From positions 52,561,001 to 52,625,000 of the forward strand of contig NC_080400.1 in the NCBI RefSeq assembly GCF_030265065.1: a stretch of DNA of 64,000 nucleotides. The letters run 5' to 3'. Positions 33,846-46,100 of this stretch are shown here, piece by piece. Source of the DNA: Corythoichthys intestinalis. Lineage: Eukaryota > Chordata > Actinopteri > Syngnathiformes > Syngnathidae. Position numbers and translations under genes: made by a program. The notes beneath the pieces are model-generated. The model was not told the DNA's origin. It saw nothing but the letters and a program-made list of their open reading frames with translations, and searched no databases. Within the stretch, counting starts at the first letter, position 1, and each line of letters opens with the position of its first letter.

Positions 33846-34431
33846 TAGTGCTGCAACTATCGATTATTTTAGTAGTCGGTTAATCAATGAACTAGTTCGT
33901 TCGAATAATCGAGTAATCGGATAAGGAGCATAAAATTTTAAAATACCTGAGCTGAGCCTCAAACGGTATAAAAAAAAAAAATGAATGAATGAGAATCTAA
34001 ATACAACAAAAGAACAATTGGCTAATTTACATCGCAAAAGTCCGCTAGCTTACAGTAAATACTATAAAATGCTAACTTTTTTTTTTTTTTTTTTTACAAT
34101 GCTCTTAACAAATGGTTCAAACACATATTCCCACAAAAAATAGCTAAATATACCTATAAATTTAATTACAAATGCATAAAAAAAAACAGCTTATGTTGGT
34201 CTAAACAGGGAGCAGCCGGATTCTGCCACGTGAAATGAGCTATATCATATTCACTGTTGCCACTGCCACCTGGCGGTGTATCAACTCCAAAAAAACTAAA
34301 TACAAACACTTTCAAAACAAAACATTACAGCGCCACTTTAATTAAACAAATACTCAAAGCAGCAAAATTTATTTTGAATCTTTTTTTCTAATCAAATTAC
34401 TCAAGTTAATTGATTAATCGTTGAAGCACTA
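33846..34431. mobile_element. hAT-type non-autonomous element
   Basis: This 586-bp element has ends TAGTGCTGCAACTATCGATT and TAATCGTTGAAGCACTA, bordered by a perfect 8-bp duplication TACAAGTC (33838-33845 and 34432-34439). It carries no transposase. It lies upstream of tomt. Confidence 0.9.
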
Positions 34432-35196
34432 TACAAGTCATATACTTTTATAAATTACAGCATAAGGAGCTGTAACCCTGATCTAATTATTTTTTATAGT
34501 AACATTTATTAGATGAGAATGCACCAAGAAAAGCAGACTCACCCGGTCTCTGGAAAATAGTTAGCATTAGTTAGCTCAGCAGCTCGCACAAATACAGCTC
34601 AACGTAAATGTGTGTGTAGAGTAAGTGAAGGTCGGAGAACTGAGGCTATGAATTATTTAAGCATCACATTCACGTGTTTGTCCAGTAAAGGTTTTACAAT
34701 CCAGAGACACTACTTGTGGAACAAGTGAATTCATGCCGAGTAATGTAGTTTCCCCCCCCAATTTAGATTTGACACACATAATCTTTCATATTATTTTTGT
34801 ACCGTATGATCATAGTTAAGCAAAGCGAATGTGAGAGACAAAGTGACACCAACATTTGATGTATCATGTTAACAGCAACAGGTGTGTATCCAAGTATGTT
34901 TGACACGAGTCAAATTTCAGTCACTAAGGAAGATTTAAGAAAAACAAAACCATTTTCAGAGAGGACTCTTCATTTATGGAAAACCGCAAACACAAAAGCA
35001 AAAGTAAGATTCGCTCAAATCAAAAAATTGTACAAAATAGTGGACCAAAATGTTTAATAATGCATGCATATACTGTAGTCTTGTTTTCATTATTCAGGGT
35101 ATTAAGCTTCATGTAGTAGAAGTTGTGTAATATACAGTATGTTCCCTCATCCTTGTGTATTGAAGAATTTTTTAAATAACATGGTTATTGTATCAC
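34432..35196. other. Unassigned intergenic DNA upstream of tomt
   Basis: This stretch holds no recognised exon or repeat. A short + strand frame at 34866-35057 has no family features. A tomt 5' untranslated exon or promoter could lie here but cannot be identified. Confidence 0.35.
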
Positions 35197-35953
35197 TAGG
35201 AGTGGGAACCTCTTGGTACCTCACGATACGATATGATTTGCGATACAAAGCTCACGATAACAATGATCTGACGATATAGCGATACAACGATTTTCGATAC
35301 ATCGGTCAGGAAATCATTCTGGGATATTCTACAAAAAACTAATAAACAGAAAAACAAGCTTCTGCGGTGAATTGGAATGAGTTTATCACTAGTAGACGTT
35401 CAATCCATTTGAACTGGGAGGGTGGCAGCGAATGAACGCTCATTCGCTGCCACCCTCCCAGTTCAAATGGATTGAACGTCTATGGCCGTCAGTGGCAGAC
35501 AATGCCAGGCAATGAGTAATTTTGGGCCATTTAACGTCATTTACCTGTTGATTTTCAGTTACTTCCTGTTAATTTTGGGCTATTTTATGGGTCACTTGCT
35601 GTTTATTTTGCGTTACAGAACAGGAAGTGACCTGGGAATCACCCAAATGAATAGGCAGTGACTCAAACTCAACAGTATGTGACCTGTAAATGCCCTAAAA
35701 TTAAAAGCAAGCGACCTGTAAATGCCCCGCAAATCGGACCGAATGACTGAATGCTCTGGTTTTGAATGAACGAACGTTCCCAGTCTAACTGCATCGGGCG
35801 TTGAGCACCATCAATGGCAGCCCTTTTTTTTTTTTTTTTTAATTGACACCTTCTTAAAACAATATCTCGATTCTTGACAGGAGCATATCGATAACCTTTT
35901 GGGATACAAAGTATCACGATATATCACCATTTCGATATTTTGTCACATCCCTA
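35197..35953. mobile_element. hAT-type element with internal 41-bp perfect palindrome
   Basis: Ends TAGGAGTGGGAACC and GTCACATCCCTA are paired imperfectly. Subterminal CACGATACGATA and TATCACGATATATC repeats face each other. Flanks TGTATCAC (35189-35196) and TGTATTAG (35954-35961) match at 6 of 8. Inside is a palindrome (35394-35481) and AGGAAGTGACC repeat units. A reversed right end of the same family lies at about 45850-45995. Confidence 0.7.
35394..35481. repeat. Perfect 41-bp inverted repeat with 6-bp spacer
   Basis: The arm 35394-35434 (starting AGACGTTCAATCC) is exactly complementary to 35441-35481 (ending GGATTGAACGTCT), around the spacer AACGCT. It would form an extremely stable hairpin. 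Being perfect within otherwise drifted repeat DNA, it is recent or kept identical by conversion. Confidence 0.95.
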
Positions 35954-36885
35954 TGTATTAGTGTCAGTGTTGTTTTCGTCAACAATATTAATGAAAATAT
36001 TTTGTCAACGAACACTTTTTTTCATGACGATGTCGAGACGATAACGAGCTAAATATGTGTTTTAAATGCGAGTTTTTATCTAACGAGACGAGATGCAAAT
36101 GCTCAATAGTTTCCGTCACATGTTCACAATGACATTTTTATGTGCAGTTAGCCTTCATCATAGCAGTGTCTGGTTGTGTAACCCATGTGATGTGCTGCCC
36201 CCCCTCCACACCACTCACCAGTGTGTTCTTTTCCAGTCTTCATGCAGGCTTGCACACAGGTAGGATTTGTTTTCTCATCTTGGCCAGAGAGAATATGCAA
36301 TGTCGACTGAGAACTAAGCCCTTTTTAGCAACTAGGCACCTGTAAGGCTTTCATAGGCAAAGTGTGTGTCCTAAATCCTTCACGGAGGTATTCAAGCAAA
36401 GTATTTTAATAGTTTGTGTATATGCATTAATTACCGTCTTCTGCCTAATTTAATAGGACATTTACTCGGCTGGTGTCACTGCCCCCCCCCTTAATTAGTG
36501 TTTTAAAGTTTTACAGTTTATATTTAGTTATTAAGTCAACGGGATTGTGCAACTTACAGGGTTTGTGGGTCTGGCGTTTGCTGTGTGTTTTAACCTAGGT
36601 GGCTTTTAGTAGTGCTGTGTTTTTAAGTATTCTTTTAAATTTGCCACTAAATATTGTTTGTTTTTAAATTACACCAGGCCCACTAACGAGGATTTTCTGC
36701 ACATGCACTTTCCCGTTCTTGTCCTTTATTTCTTTTATTCAGAATAAATACTGTTTTATCCAGTCCTAGCCTCCTGTTCAGTTTATTTGAAACAAACCTG
36801 CATATATTAAATTATTAGGTCATTGTGCCATTTCTGGCCGCTACATAAAACCCGGACATTACGTCTTTTTTGGTCGTTATCGGCT

Positions 36886-37289
36886 GTCACAATGTTGGTC
36901 ATATCGTGTTTTGTTACTGAGGGAGCATTCCCGACGTCGTAACTGCAGTCAATTCAAGCTCATCAAGACTGTATTGAAGCCCAGGCGATCCAAGAGAAGG
37001 GTGTCGAGATATTACTCCATTCGACACCTCTGCCTCGCTTGTTTTGAAATCCCCTACGTTGTGCTGGTATTTGAGTGTACTGTTTTTCTTTTGTTGTCTT
37101 ATCGGCCCTCTGCCTGCCGCTTAGGTTAGTATTATCGAGCTCCGTTGACCTACTGTCACGACCCCCACTATTCCCCCTTTTTCGCAATCATGTGTATTTT
37201 TGTTTGTATTCAATAAACCTTTGAACGCGTCCCTCCGTTGTTTTGTGCTTTGAAGTACAACCTTGTTTTCGCAGTAGCGGACCCTAACA
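36886..37289 (+). mobile_element. Possible solo LTR relic (Gypsy-like)
   Basis: The segment begins TGTCACAATG and ends CCCTAACA, with a late AATAAA (about 37212) and a terminal region resembling fish Gypsy LTRs. No internal coding region and no partner LTR are seen. It is an old, non-coding fossil. The start is uncertain, and no clear target duplication supports it. Confidence 0.3.
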
Positions 37290-38204
37290 TCAGCAACAAA
37301 ATAAACCACACATTTCCAAAGATGGACGATGGACTCTCTTCCTCGGGTCTACGATCCAATAGGAATTTAATTTCGTTATGTCTTAAGTTTAATTTAGCGA
37401 CTTTCAGCTTGCTCTATTGATCATTTTGCAATGTTTGTTTACCGCTTTTCATCTTACTGCGAAGAAAGAGGAAGTGACGATCGGCCCACCTTGATATTTA
37501 CGCCATCAGCCATCGTGCAGTGACCCAGGATTTAACGCTTGATTTCACGCACACAGGGAAAGTCCCTGACATTATACTAAGACGCGACCCATGAAATATC
37601 CACGTAATCTCCGTGTCAGTCGACCCAGGAAATTGTTTTCACACATAAACACTACCCGTTTAAATCCCGCGATTTTCACGGTATTTTGGCGTGTTTGAAA
37701 GGGACTCTAGTTGAATGACACCTCTTTTATATGTTGAGGGGGGGTCTGTATCGCTTTCACCGGCACTAATTAACTTTTAGGAGGGTGGCAGGAATCCTGC
37801 CACACACAAAAAACTACAATAGACTACAACTGACTGCTTTATGGCATACTTCACTTCACCCTTTCCCCATTCATTATAAAGGCGGAAGTCGATCCGAACG
37901 CTTTCGCTTGAATGCTGCAAAGGTGGCAGAGCAACAAGAGACAAAAAGTTTTGTCTGGGGAGGAAAAAAAGAGATGCTACCATTATATATGGATAAACAT
38001 GGGCCCAGCTTTCAGTCGCTGGCGTAACCCCCCACAGGAGTTTGGTTGGGGTGGGGGGTTAGCCACACTTTGCTAACCGTCATATGCTATTGTTTGGCCA
38101 CAACTGGATTCATTACCTTATTACTTGTCGTCCTTCACACAGCTGCTGGAAGCAGAAATGTTGTTTAATCCATATGCAGCCAACCGGGAGATGGATTTTT
38201 GATT

Positions 38205-39100
38205 CACTGATGCTCTCCGCCGGGTGGTTTGCCGATCCGCAAAGACAATCGACAACGGGGTCGTCATGTCAAATAATCCAGGCTAGTTATGTGTGATTTT
38301 CCGCTTCAAAGACTTTGAAACATCACTCGGTTCGGGTTAGCATGTCGGCTAGCTATCACGCCTCTTGGTTTGTTTACATTCTCCGAAGCCGGGGAAGGGA
38401 AATGACATATGTCCGATTTAGGTGTCATAAAATATCGTTCGGGAGGTGTGACAGTAAAGGTGAAGTCGACAGTTTTGACCATTATGGAGTAATTTTGCCA
38501 TGTCGTCCTGAATAAGTGCATTTTTATTATTTCATATTCCATTTAGCACAAGACTGTTATTTGTCATGACCATACCATTTATTTAGCAGTTGGGGAAAAT
38601 ACTTGGATAAAAAGAATATCCTGTAAAAATATTGAAGTAAAGAGACAGAAACAATGACATTTTGCAGATCTCTTCGTCGCGTTTTCCTCATTGTGAATAG
38701 TTCCCCCTCGACGGGCTGACTGGTCCTTCTCAAGCCATTTATTTAGCTGTTGGCGAAAAATACTTGGATAAAAAGAATATCCTGTAAAAATATTGGAGTA
38801 GAGAGACTGAAACAATGACATTTTGCTGCTCTCTTTGTCGTGTTTTCCTCATTCTGAATAATTCCCCCTCAATGGGCTGTATAGTAAAACCGATGAGCCC
38901 AGTCTCCCGCTGACGTCATCCACCTGTTGGGGACGCTTGAGCCCTCTAATGGTAGGCGTGGCTAACCAGCAGATTAAAAGACTAATTTCTCGTCATCTGC
39001 GCTTTGCTAAATTGTTGTATATAGTCAAATCGTCTCAAAATATGATTCTAATTCACATAATAATGCTATTTGAGACTTTTTTTCTCCTGTCGTATGCTCT
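38205..39100 (+). mobile_element. piggyBac-like element, copy 2 (left side missing)
   Basis: It matches copy 1 from about 2330 to its right end, which is followed by TTAA (39101-39104). The 5' part and left terminus are not found, so it is truncated or rearranged. The tandem internal duplication is present here too (about 38580-38740 and 38745-38880). The minus strand 38306-38542 holds the same MEYEIIK... frame (78 aa). Confidence 0.75.
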
Positions 39101-39616
39101 TTAAGGTCTGTGCTGAGTGATCATCACACAAAATGTAACTCATAGTGTTAGCATTAGGCTAATGCTCACTGTGAGCGTCCTCTTAAACTCTCGGACAACT
39201 TTTGTTTTTGTATACTGTTCGTCGCGTCCAGATAGGTATAAATAACTGAAAATAATGTACTGTTTTCCTGCTGAGTGTGTATTATTACCAAGTTGGCGTT
39301 GTCCTTGTAGGTACATAGTTACAATATGTGCTCATCTTCCAATGTTCATTCGAAATAGTTGGAAACCTTTATTTCTTCATTTATTTTGGAGGGGGTTTTT
39401 TTCTTTTAATTTTACAAACAATTTTTTTTTTAGTAAAGGTCAACTAAAACTAGATGAAATTATCCTTGAGTTTTCAAGAAAAACTAGACGAAGATATGAC
39501 ACATTTTGAGATACAAATATATATATTGAGAATATATTAAGAATATGACTACGACTAAAAAGTATTATCGTTCAAAAGACTAAGATGAACATTAAAATGG
39601 CTGCTAAAAAAAACAG

Positions 39617-40124
39617 TTATTATTATATAATTAAATTACTGTGTAAAACCTGTTTAACTCCAGTTCTTTTATGCAACTGTTTAATAGGAAATTACAACAA
39701 AAAGACCAATAAAACTAAAAGAATTTGAAAGGTGACTGCTCAACTCTTTAGTGGGAAATGAAAGAACGGGACACAAAAACACCACCAGGTCAGTTGCAAA
39801 ATCCCCACGTCAAAATGGCTCCACTATTGTTTCAAAACTAACTAACCTGTAAGGTAAACAAAAGGGCCAAACATTAGTGAAAATATTCTTCCCACTGCAA
39901 TTCCGACAAAAAGATGTGTTCCGGGACCTTGAGCCACTTAGCACCTTTGAAAAGTTAATGCGTGACCATTGATTAAAGTCGTAGTCAGAATGGAGTCTGT
40001 TTCTTTTCACACTTCTTTATATAAAAAGTCTGCATATGGATTATTCCTTTGGTTATTTACAGTTTTGTTTTTTTGTGAACAGCACAAGGCAGAGAGAAAA
40101 GACTGCTAGTTAATAAAATAAAAA
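39617..40124. other. 3' flank of the sizzled-like gene
   Basis: AT-rich sequence between a repeat end and the sizzled-like stop codon. It probably holds that gene's 3' untranslated region; TTTATT near 40575 is inside intron 2 and not relevant. No other feature was recognised. Confidence 0.35.
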
Positions 40125-43100
40125 CTACAGCTCAGGACAGGGTTGTTTCAGGATCCCCCTAATGAACTTCTTCAGTTCTTTGTCAGTTTTCGTCCAGCGC
40201 ACCAGTCGTGTCAATACAAGCCTTCCCTCCTCAGCTCGAGCCAGTGCCAAGTACCAGCCTTCCTGGACTCTTTTCAACTTTTTGTCCATGACCTTCCCCC
40301 CTAAACCATCCTCTCTATTGTCTGCCGAGTCCAAGCCTGGACACGCACAAGTTCCTCCTTCCTGCAGCCACAGAGCATTGTGGGCCATCGCACCTCCGAT
40401 CCCCGCCCTCTCTGCACCTCCCCCTGCCCACCTCAGGATGCGGCTTCGGGCCAAAGGCACCAGCTGAAGGTCTCCACCCACCGTCGACACACTGCCCAGA
40501 CGCATCTTAAATGCTGCGAAAGATTAAAAAAAAAGTGCGATTTCGAGCACATTGTAAAACAAAGAAAAGACACTTTTTATTATGGTCTTCTCTCAAGAAT
40601 ACATTCTAGTATGCGATCATCTATTTCCTCACCATATGGACTTTGACAAAAGTTGTCCTGGATGTCAGTCTCTCCCTCTGCTGCCAGGCTGCAGGCATCA
40701 CAAATCACACTCCCTGGGTATTGAAAAGAAGAGATTACACAAGTATGTGTCTGCTGAAGTGTAAGCCGGGGGCTTACACTTCAAGATACATTAGGTGGTC
40801 GAAAGAAAATGGAATACAAAACAGTAATACTGTATATACTTTGTGTTTCGGACAATTCATTTTCAGGGAGATTCACAAAATTAACGACAGTTAAAATAAA
40901 ACAGCAACAGATGACAGAGTTTTAGGTCACAGCATCTATAGTAAGGATGCAACAATACTCGGTTTTATATTGAACCGTTCGATACGCCCTCTTCGATTCA
41001 ATACGCAAAAACATTCGATCCAAATGAAAAGCTCCCAAAATGTATTTTCCGAATTTATTTTTGTTGTCTTGATCGCTAAAATGTCCGGCGCAGCTTGCCT
41101 TGAAAAAAAAAAACCTTTGCCGCTAGCAGCCCCCCTCCTGCACTCCTCCTCCTAACTGCATGAAAGGTGCGACATGTGGTGCACGAGGATCATTGCTCGT
41201 GAGGAAAGACAGAAACTTAAGGAGGCGGCTTGCCGGCTTCAATATCGTATAGATCCATTGTTTAGCAGCATTTTGGGTGAGCTGATATGCTTTCCCCACT
41301 CGTATATATTAAACAAAGACAGCCTTTACGGATACGTACAACAAAGTCCGCCAATATACTGTTCCTGACTTGGCTGCTACAAATAACCTCGCTTTGACAA
41401 AAGACAAGTTAAAAGACCATGGGTCACAGAGCGCTAACTCACGGTTACATGATTAACAATGAGTGGCGAATTAAGAGCGCTGTACGTCAAACTCGTCCTG
41501 TTTAGGAAAGTCGATTGTCAAATGCTGGTGTTGTGCAGTAATGAGCAGACGTGACTTCTGTGGCGTTTGTTAACTTTTTTTAACGCCCGACAACACTCAC
41601 GCACACACACTAGAAATCATCAAATAGCAATGTAGTTGTGCTATGGTAGATCCCATGAATTGGCTGCGTAAGACCAGAGTGATCATGGGACGCGTAATCC
41701 ATATACGACATCGATGAATTAAAAAACGCCATGACTGAATGGAAGTTAAGCAGGCCAAATCAATCCATACCAATGGCTATAGATAATGCTGCAAATATTG
41801 TTGATTCAGTACGTAACACAGATGGACTTGGAGCACAAATAGGATGTTTTTCTCATGTGGTAAACATACCTGCTAAGAGAGTAATAGCAATCAACAGTGT
41901 GCCCCTCCTCACTTTACAAACAGTATTGTTTGTAAAGATTGTTCTCAGCACTTTTATACAAAATTCCTTCTGATCAGCAAGAAGTAAGCACATAAATATT
42001 ATGTACTATAATGCATGTTTATATGATGGCATTGTTATTTTTGCCAATGAAAATAAGAAAAAAACATTTTAAAAAATTGTATTTTTATGTTTCAGAGCAT
42101 TAAATGTATTGAATCGAACCGAAAATCGTGTCCCTCGTATCGAAAATCGTACCGAACCGGGACTGAACTGTATCGTTGCATCCCTAATCGATAGATTGTC
42201 CCTATTTCACGAAACGGAGGATGCAACCAATAGAAATGATAAGTTCCAAGATAATGACTCAATTAGTGATTAAAAAAAAAAAAACATATCTGTATTGCTT
42301 TTGTTCCCCATCTGAAGAGAAACCAAACTAGTTTCCTCCAGCGAGCTAGCCCTCAATGATATCAACTTTTTTACCATACGTGTACAGTGGAGAAAATATT
42401 TTAACACCCTTCGATATAGAAAAGTTCTCCCACTTTGAAGTCATGGAGGGATTTGAAATTTTCATTGTAGGTGCATGTCCAATGTGAGAGAGATAATCTA
42501 AAAAGAAGAAAACAGAAATCACAATGTATGATTTTTTAACTATTTATTTGTGTGATACAGCTGTAAATAGGTATGTAAAGTGCCTATGACAGCAAAAAGC
42601 ATGTTTATTTCATATTTCACGTGGTATTTTATGCTCCTGACTGAAATGGACTGCTTGGATGTGTGGGGAAGCAATCGATTTATTATATTCAATATTTTGA
42701 ATCCCGCGAAAATGAGTGACTTCCTGGATTGAGGAAGAATGTGAATGTGATGTCACCCGGGTCAGCATCTCACAAAACAGCATTGCTTTATAGCATGCAG
42801 ATGGACTGCGGATTTGGCTGATTTTGCGGATTAATTTGTTTATTTTTCGCATTACGCCAGCCAAATGTGCTGCAGGTTTTTGTTGCTGCACCAAGGAGAG
42901 GCGTGTGAGCCTTTTTGGGTTTTAAAAATTTCCTGTTCCCCACGGACATTGGCCAAAACAAGTCCGTCAACTGTGCGACCATTGGACTTATGAGGAAGTG
43001 AGTAACTATGTGTTGTGTATTATGTCAAATACTGGGATCGTGGCACACGTTTTAATAAGGAGGTGGCTTGCATTTTGTGGCTGACAATGCTCCTTGTCCA

Positions 43101-46100
43101 CTGAGAAGGCCACTCTGCCGACGACCTGCGTCTTGTCGCTCACCCCCCTCGGTCCTCTTCGCGTGGTCGCCGAGAGTGCGCTATACTCGGCTTATGCTCA
43201 TGCACCCCCCCCCTCCCGCTTTCGTCTGCGGTTTCCCATATTATCCAGACTTCCAGCCCCGTCTGCCCTCTTTGTGTGCCCGGCAATAGACCACTAACCT
43301 TGGGTCGGGCTGGGGCCGCCACGCACTCCTCCGACGTCGGCCGGTTTGTCCGGCGGTCATCCAGCTTCTTCCCCGGCAAAGAGCACTCCTGCCCGCAGCA
43401 GGGGAGCGAGGAGCCGAAACTTTCATTGCCGCTGGAGGCTGGCCGATCGATGAAAGCTATCACCCCCGCCGTCGTGTGTGACATGAGTTGGGGTAGTTTT
43501 GTGCTATTTCTCGTTTTTTAAAGGCAAAAAAGATTGGAACAGCCGCTTGGCTGTCATTCTCCAGCTGCTTCCCCGGCAACGAGCACAGGGGAACGATGAG
43601 CTGTAACTTGCTCATCGCCGGGAGGTAGGTCGATCAGTGAAGACAATCAACCCTGCCGCCGTATGAAATGATCCGAGGTAGATCTGTGTGATTTTCATTT
43701 TCGAAAGGCGAGAATAAGAAACATTGCTCGGTTCGGGTTAGCATGTCGGCTAGCTGTCACGACTCCTGTTTTGTTTACGCTCTTTCCACCATCTGCGAAG
43801 CCGGGGCAGGGATATGACAAAAGCCGGATTATCTTCGATGGCATAAAATACTGTTCGGGAGGTGCAAGAAATCGACAGTTTTGACCATTATGCAGTAATT
43901 TTGCCCTTTTGTACTGAAAAAATGCATTTTTAATATTTCATATTCCATTTAGCACAAGACTGTTATTTGTCATGACCATACCATTTATTTAGAATTTACA
44001 ATTGGGGGGGAAATACTTAGATAAAAAGAATATCCTGTAAAAATATTGGAATAGAGAGAGTGAAGCAATGACATTTTGCTGCTCTCTTCATCGCATTTTC
44101 CTCATTCTGAAACTTCCCCATCAATGGGCTGAATTCTAAATTACATGAAATAGTGATCTGCCGACGTCATCCTCCAGCTGGGGACGCTAGAGTGCTATAA
44201 TGACAGGCGGGGTTAAACGTCAGATTAAAAGACTTATTTCTCGTCATCTGCGCTTTGGCAAATTGTTGTATATAGTCGATTTGTCTCAAAATATGATAGT
44301 AATTCACATAATAATGGTATTTAAGATTATTTTTATGCTGTCACAGGCACTTTAATCACCTGAGAAATGAATGTTAATATTTGGTACAGTAGCCTTTGTT
44401 TGCAATTTCAGAGGTCACACCTTTCCTGTAGTTTTTACCAGGGGTCGCTAAAAACACTGAGTTTGAGCTCCCTCCAAAGGTTTTCTGTTGGGTTTAGGTC
44501 TGGAGACTGGTTAGGCCATGCTGGAATCTTGATTTGCTTCTTGTGGAGCCATTCCTTGGTTTTCCTGGTTGTGTGCTTCGGGTCATTGTCATGTTGGAAG
44601 ACCCAGCTGAGACCCATCTTCAATGCTCTGACTGAGGGAAGGAGGTTGTTTCCCAAAATCTCACAATACAGGGCCCCAGTAATCCTCTCTTTAATGCTGT
44701 GCACTCGTCCTGTCCTATGCACAGAAAAAGACCCCCAAAGCATGATGCTACCACCCCAAGGCTTCACAGTAGGGATGGTGTTTTTGGAATAATACTCACC
44801 ATTCTTCTTTCTCCAAGCACAGTTAGTGGAATTACGATCAAAAAGTTCTATTTTGCTCTCATCTGACCAAAAATGTTGCTCCCATTACTCCTCTTCATCA
44901 TCCACATGGTCATAGACAAACTTAATAAAGGCCTTAACATGTGCTGGTTTAGGCAGGGAAACCTTCCGTGCCATGCATGATTTTAAAACCATGACGTCTT
45001 AATGCATTACCAACAGTAACCTTGGAAACAGTGGTCCCGGCTCTTTTCAGGTCACTGATCAACTCCTGTCGTGTAGTTCTGGGCAGATTCTTCACCTTTT
45101 TTAGGATCACTGAGACCCCACGAGGCGATATCTTACATGGGGCTCCATTCCGATTGAGATTGACCGTCATGTTTAGATTCTTCCATTTCCTAATGATTTC
45201 TCCAACAGTGAACTTTTTTTCACCAACTGTTGGGGAATTGCTCCGTAGCCCTCTCCAACCTTGTGGAGGAGTACAATTTTGTCTCTGGTGTCTTTGGACA
45301 ACCTTTTGGTCCTGGCCATGTTACAAGTTTGAGGCTTACTGATTGTATGGGGTGGACAGGTGTCTTTATGCAGTTATCGATCTCAAACAAGTGCATCTGA
45401 TTCAGGATAATACATAAAGTGGAGGTGGACTCTTTATAGGGGACTCACGGGTCTTTCAGGGTCAGAATTCTAGACGATAGACAGGTGTTCAAATACTTAT
45501 TTGCAGCTGTATCACACAAATAAATTGTTTAAAAAATCATGCATTGTGATTTCTGGATTTTTCTTTTTAGATGATCTCTCTCACAGTGGACATGCACCTA
45601 CGATGAAAATGTCAGACTCTTCAATGATTTCTAAGTGGGAGAACTTGCAAAATAGCAGGGTGTTCAAATACCTATTTTCTTCACTGTATCAGTGGTTGTG
45701 GTTTGTTCCCTCTATATGTCAGGTAAACAATTTGCAGTAGATTTATATTTTACAGCAATGTTGCACAGAAAAGGTGTCACTGTTTAATAAATGACTCAAT
45801 AAACAGTATTTGTTATCTATTTTGAAATATCTTTTTTTCCCCGTTTCAACAGTTGTATCGTAGAATATCATATATCAATTCTCTGGCCAATATATCGATA
45901 ATCGCTGTATCACGATATTATGAGATAATCGTTATCGTAAGCCTTGTATCATGAATCGTATCATATCGTGAGGTGCCCTGAGGTTCGCACCCCTACTAGT
46001 TGGATAATGTACATGTGTTCTTTCTGTTAAGAATTCTTCAAGTTGTTTCATAGTTCAGACGTTTAATTCATTTACTTTCTATACAGAGTGCCACTTTTAT

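Larger units (their letters stand above)
35965..39616 (+). mobile_element. Composite region between ends of a CAGTGTTGTTTTCGTC element
   Basis: The left end CAGTGTTGTTTTCGTC at 35965 and a right-end-like GACTAAGATGAACATTAAAA with AAAACAG at 39616 are the two termini of one teleost repeat family. Between them lie other repeats, including piggyBac-like copy 2. Flanking duplications do not match convincingly, so the two ends may come from one element or from two. About 380 bp of the left part matches 21136-21515 in reverse. Confidence 0.4.

Noticed and set aside
34866-35057. Lys-rich 63-residue frame near tomt
   Set aside because: Low-complexity composition, no recognisable domain and no acceptor or donor consistent with a neighbouring gene.
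36140-36350. Possible host exon (frame with VTHVMCCPPSTPL)
   Set aside because: The segment recurs in reverse at 21140-21300, so it is repeat interior rather than a unique exon.
43060-43520. GC-rich frames on both strands suggesting a gene
   Set aside because: They fall inside piggyBac-like copy 3 and are absent or interrupted in its relatives; composition explains the open frames.
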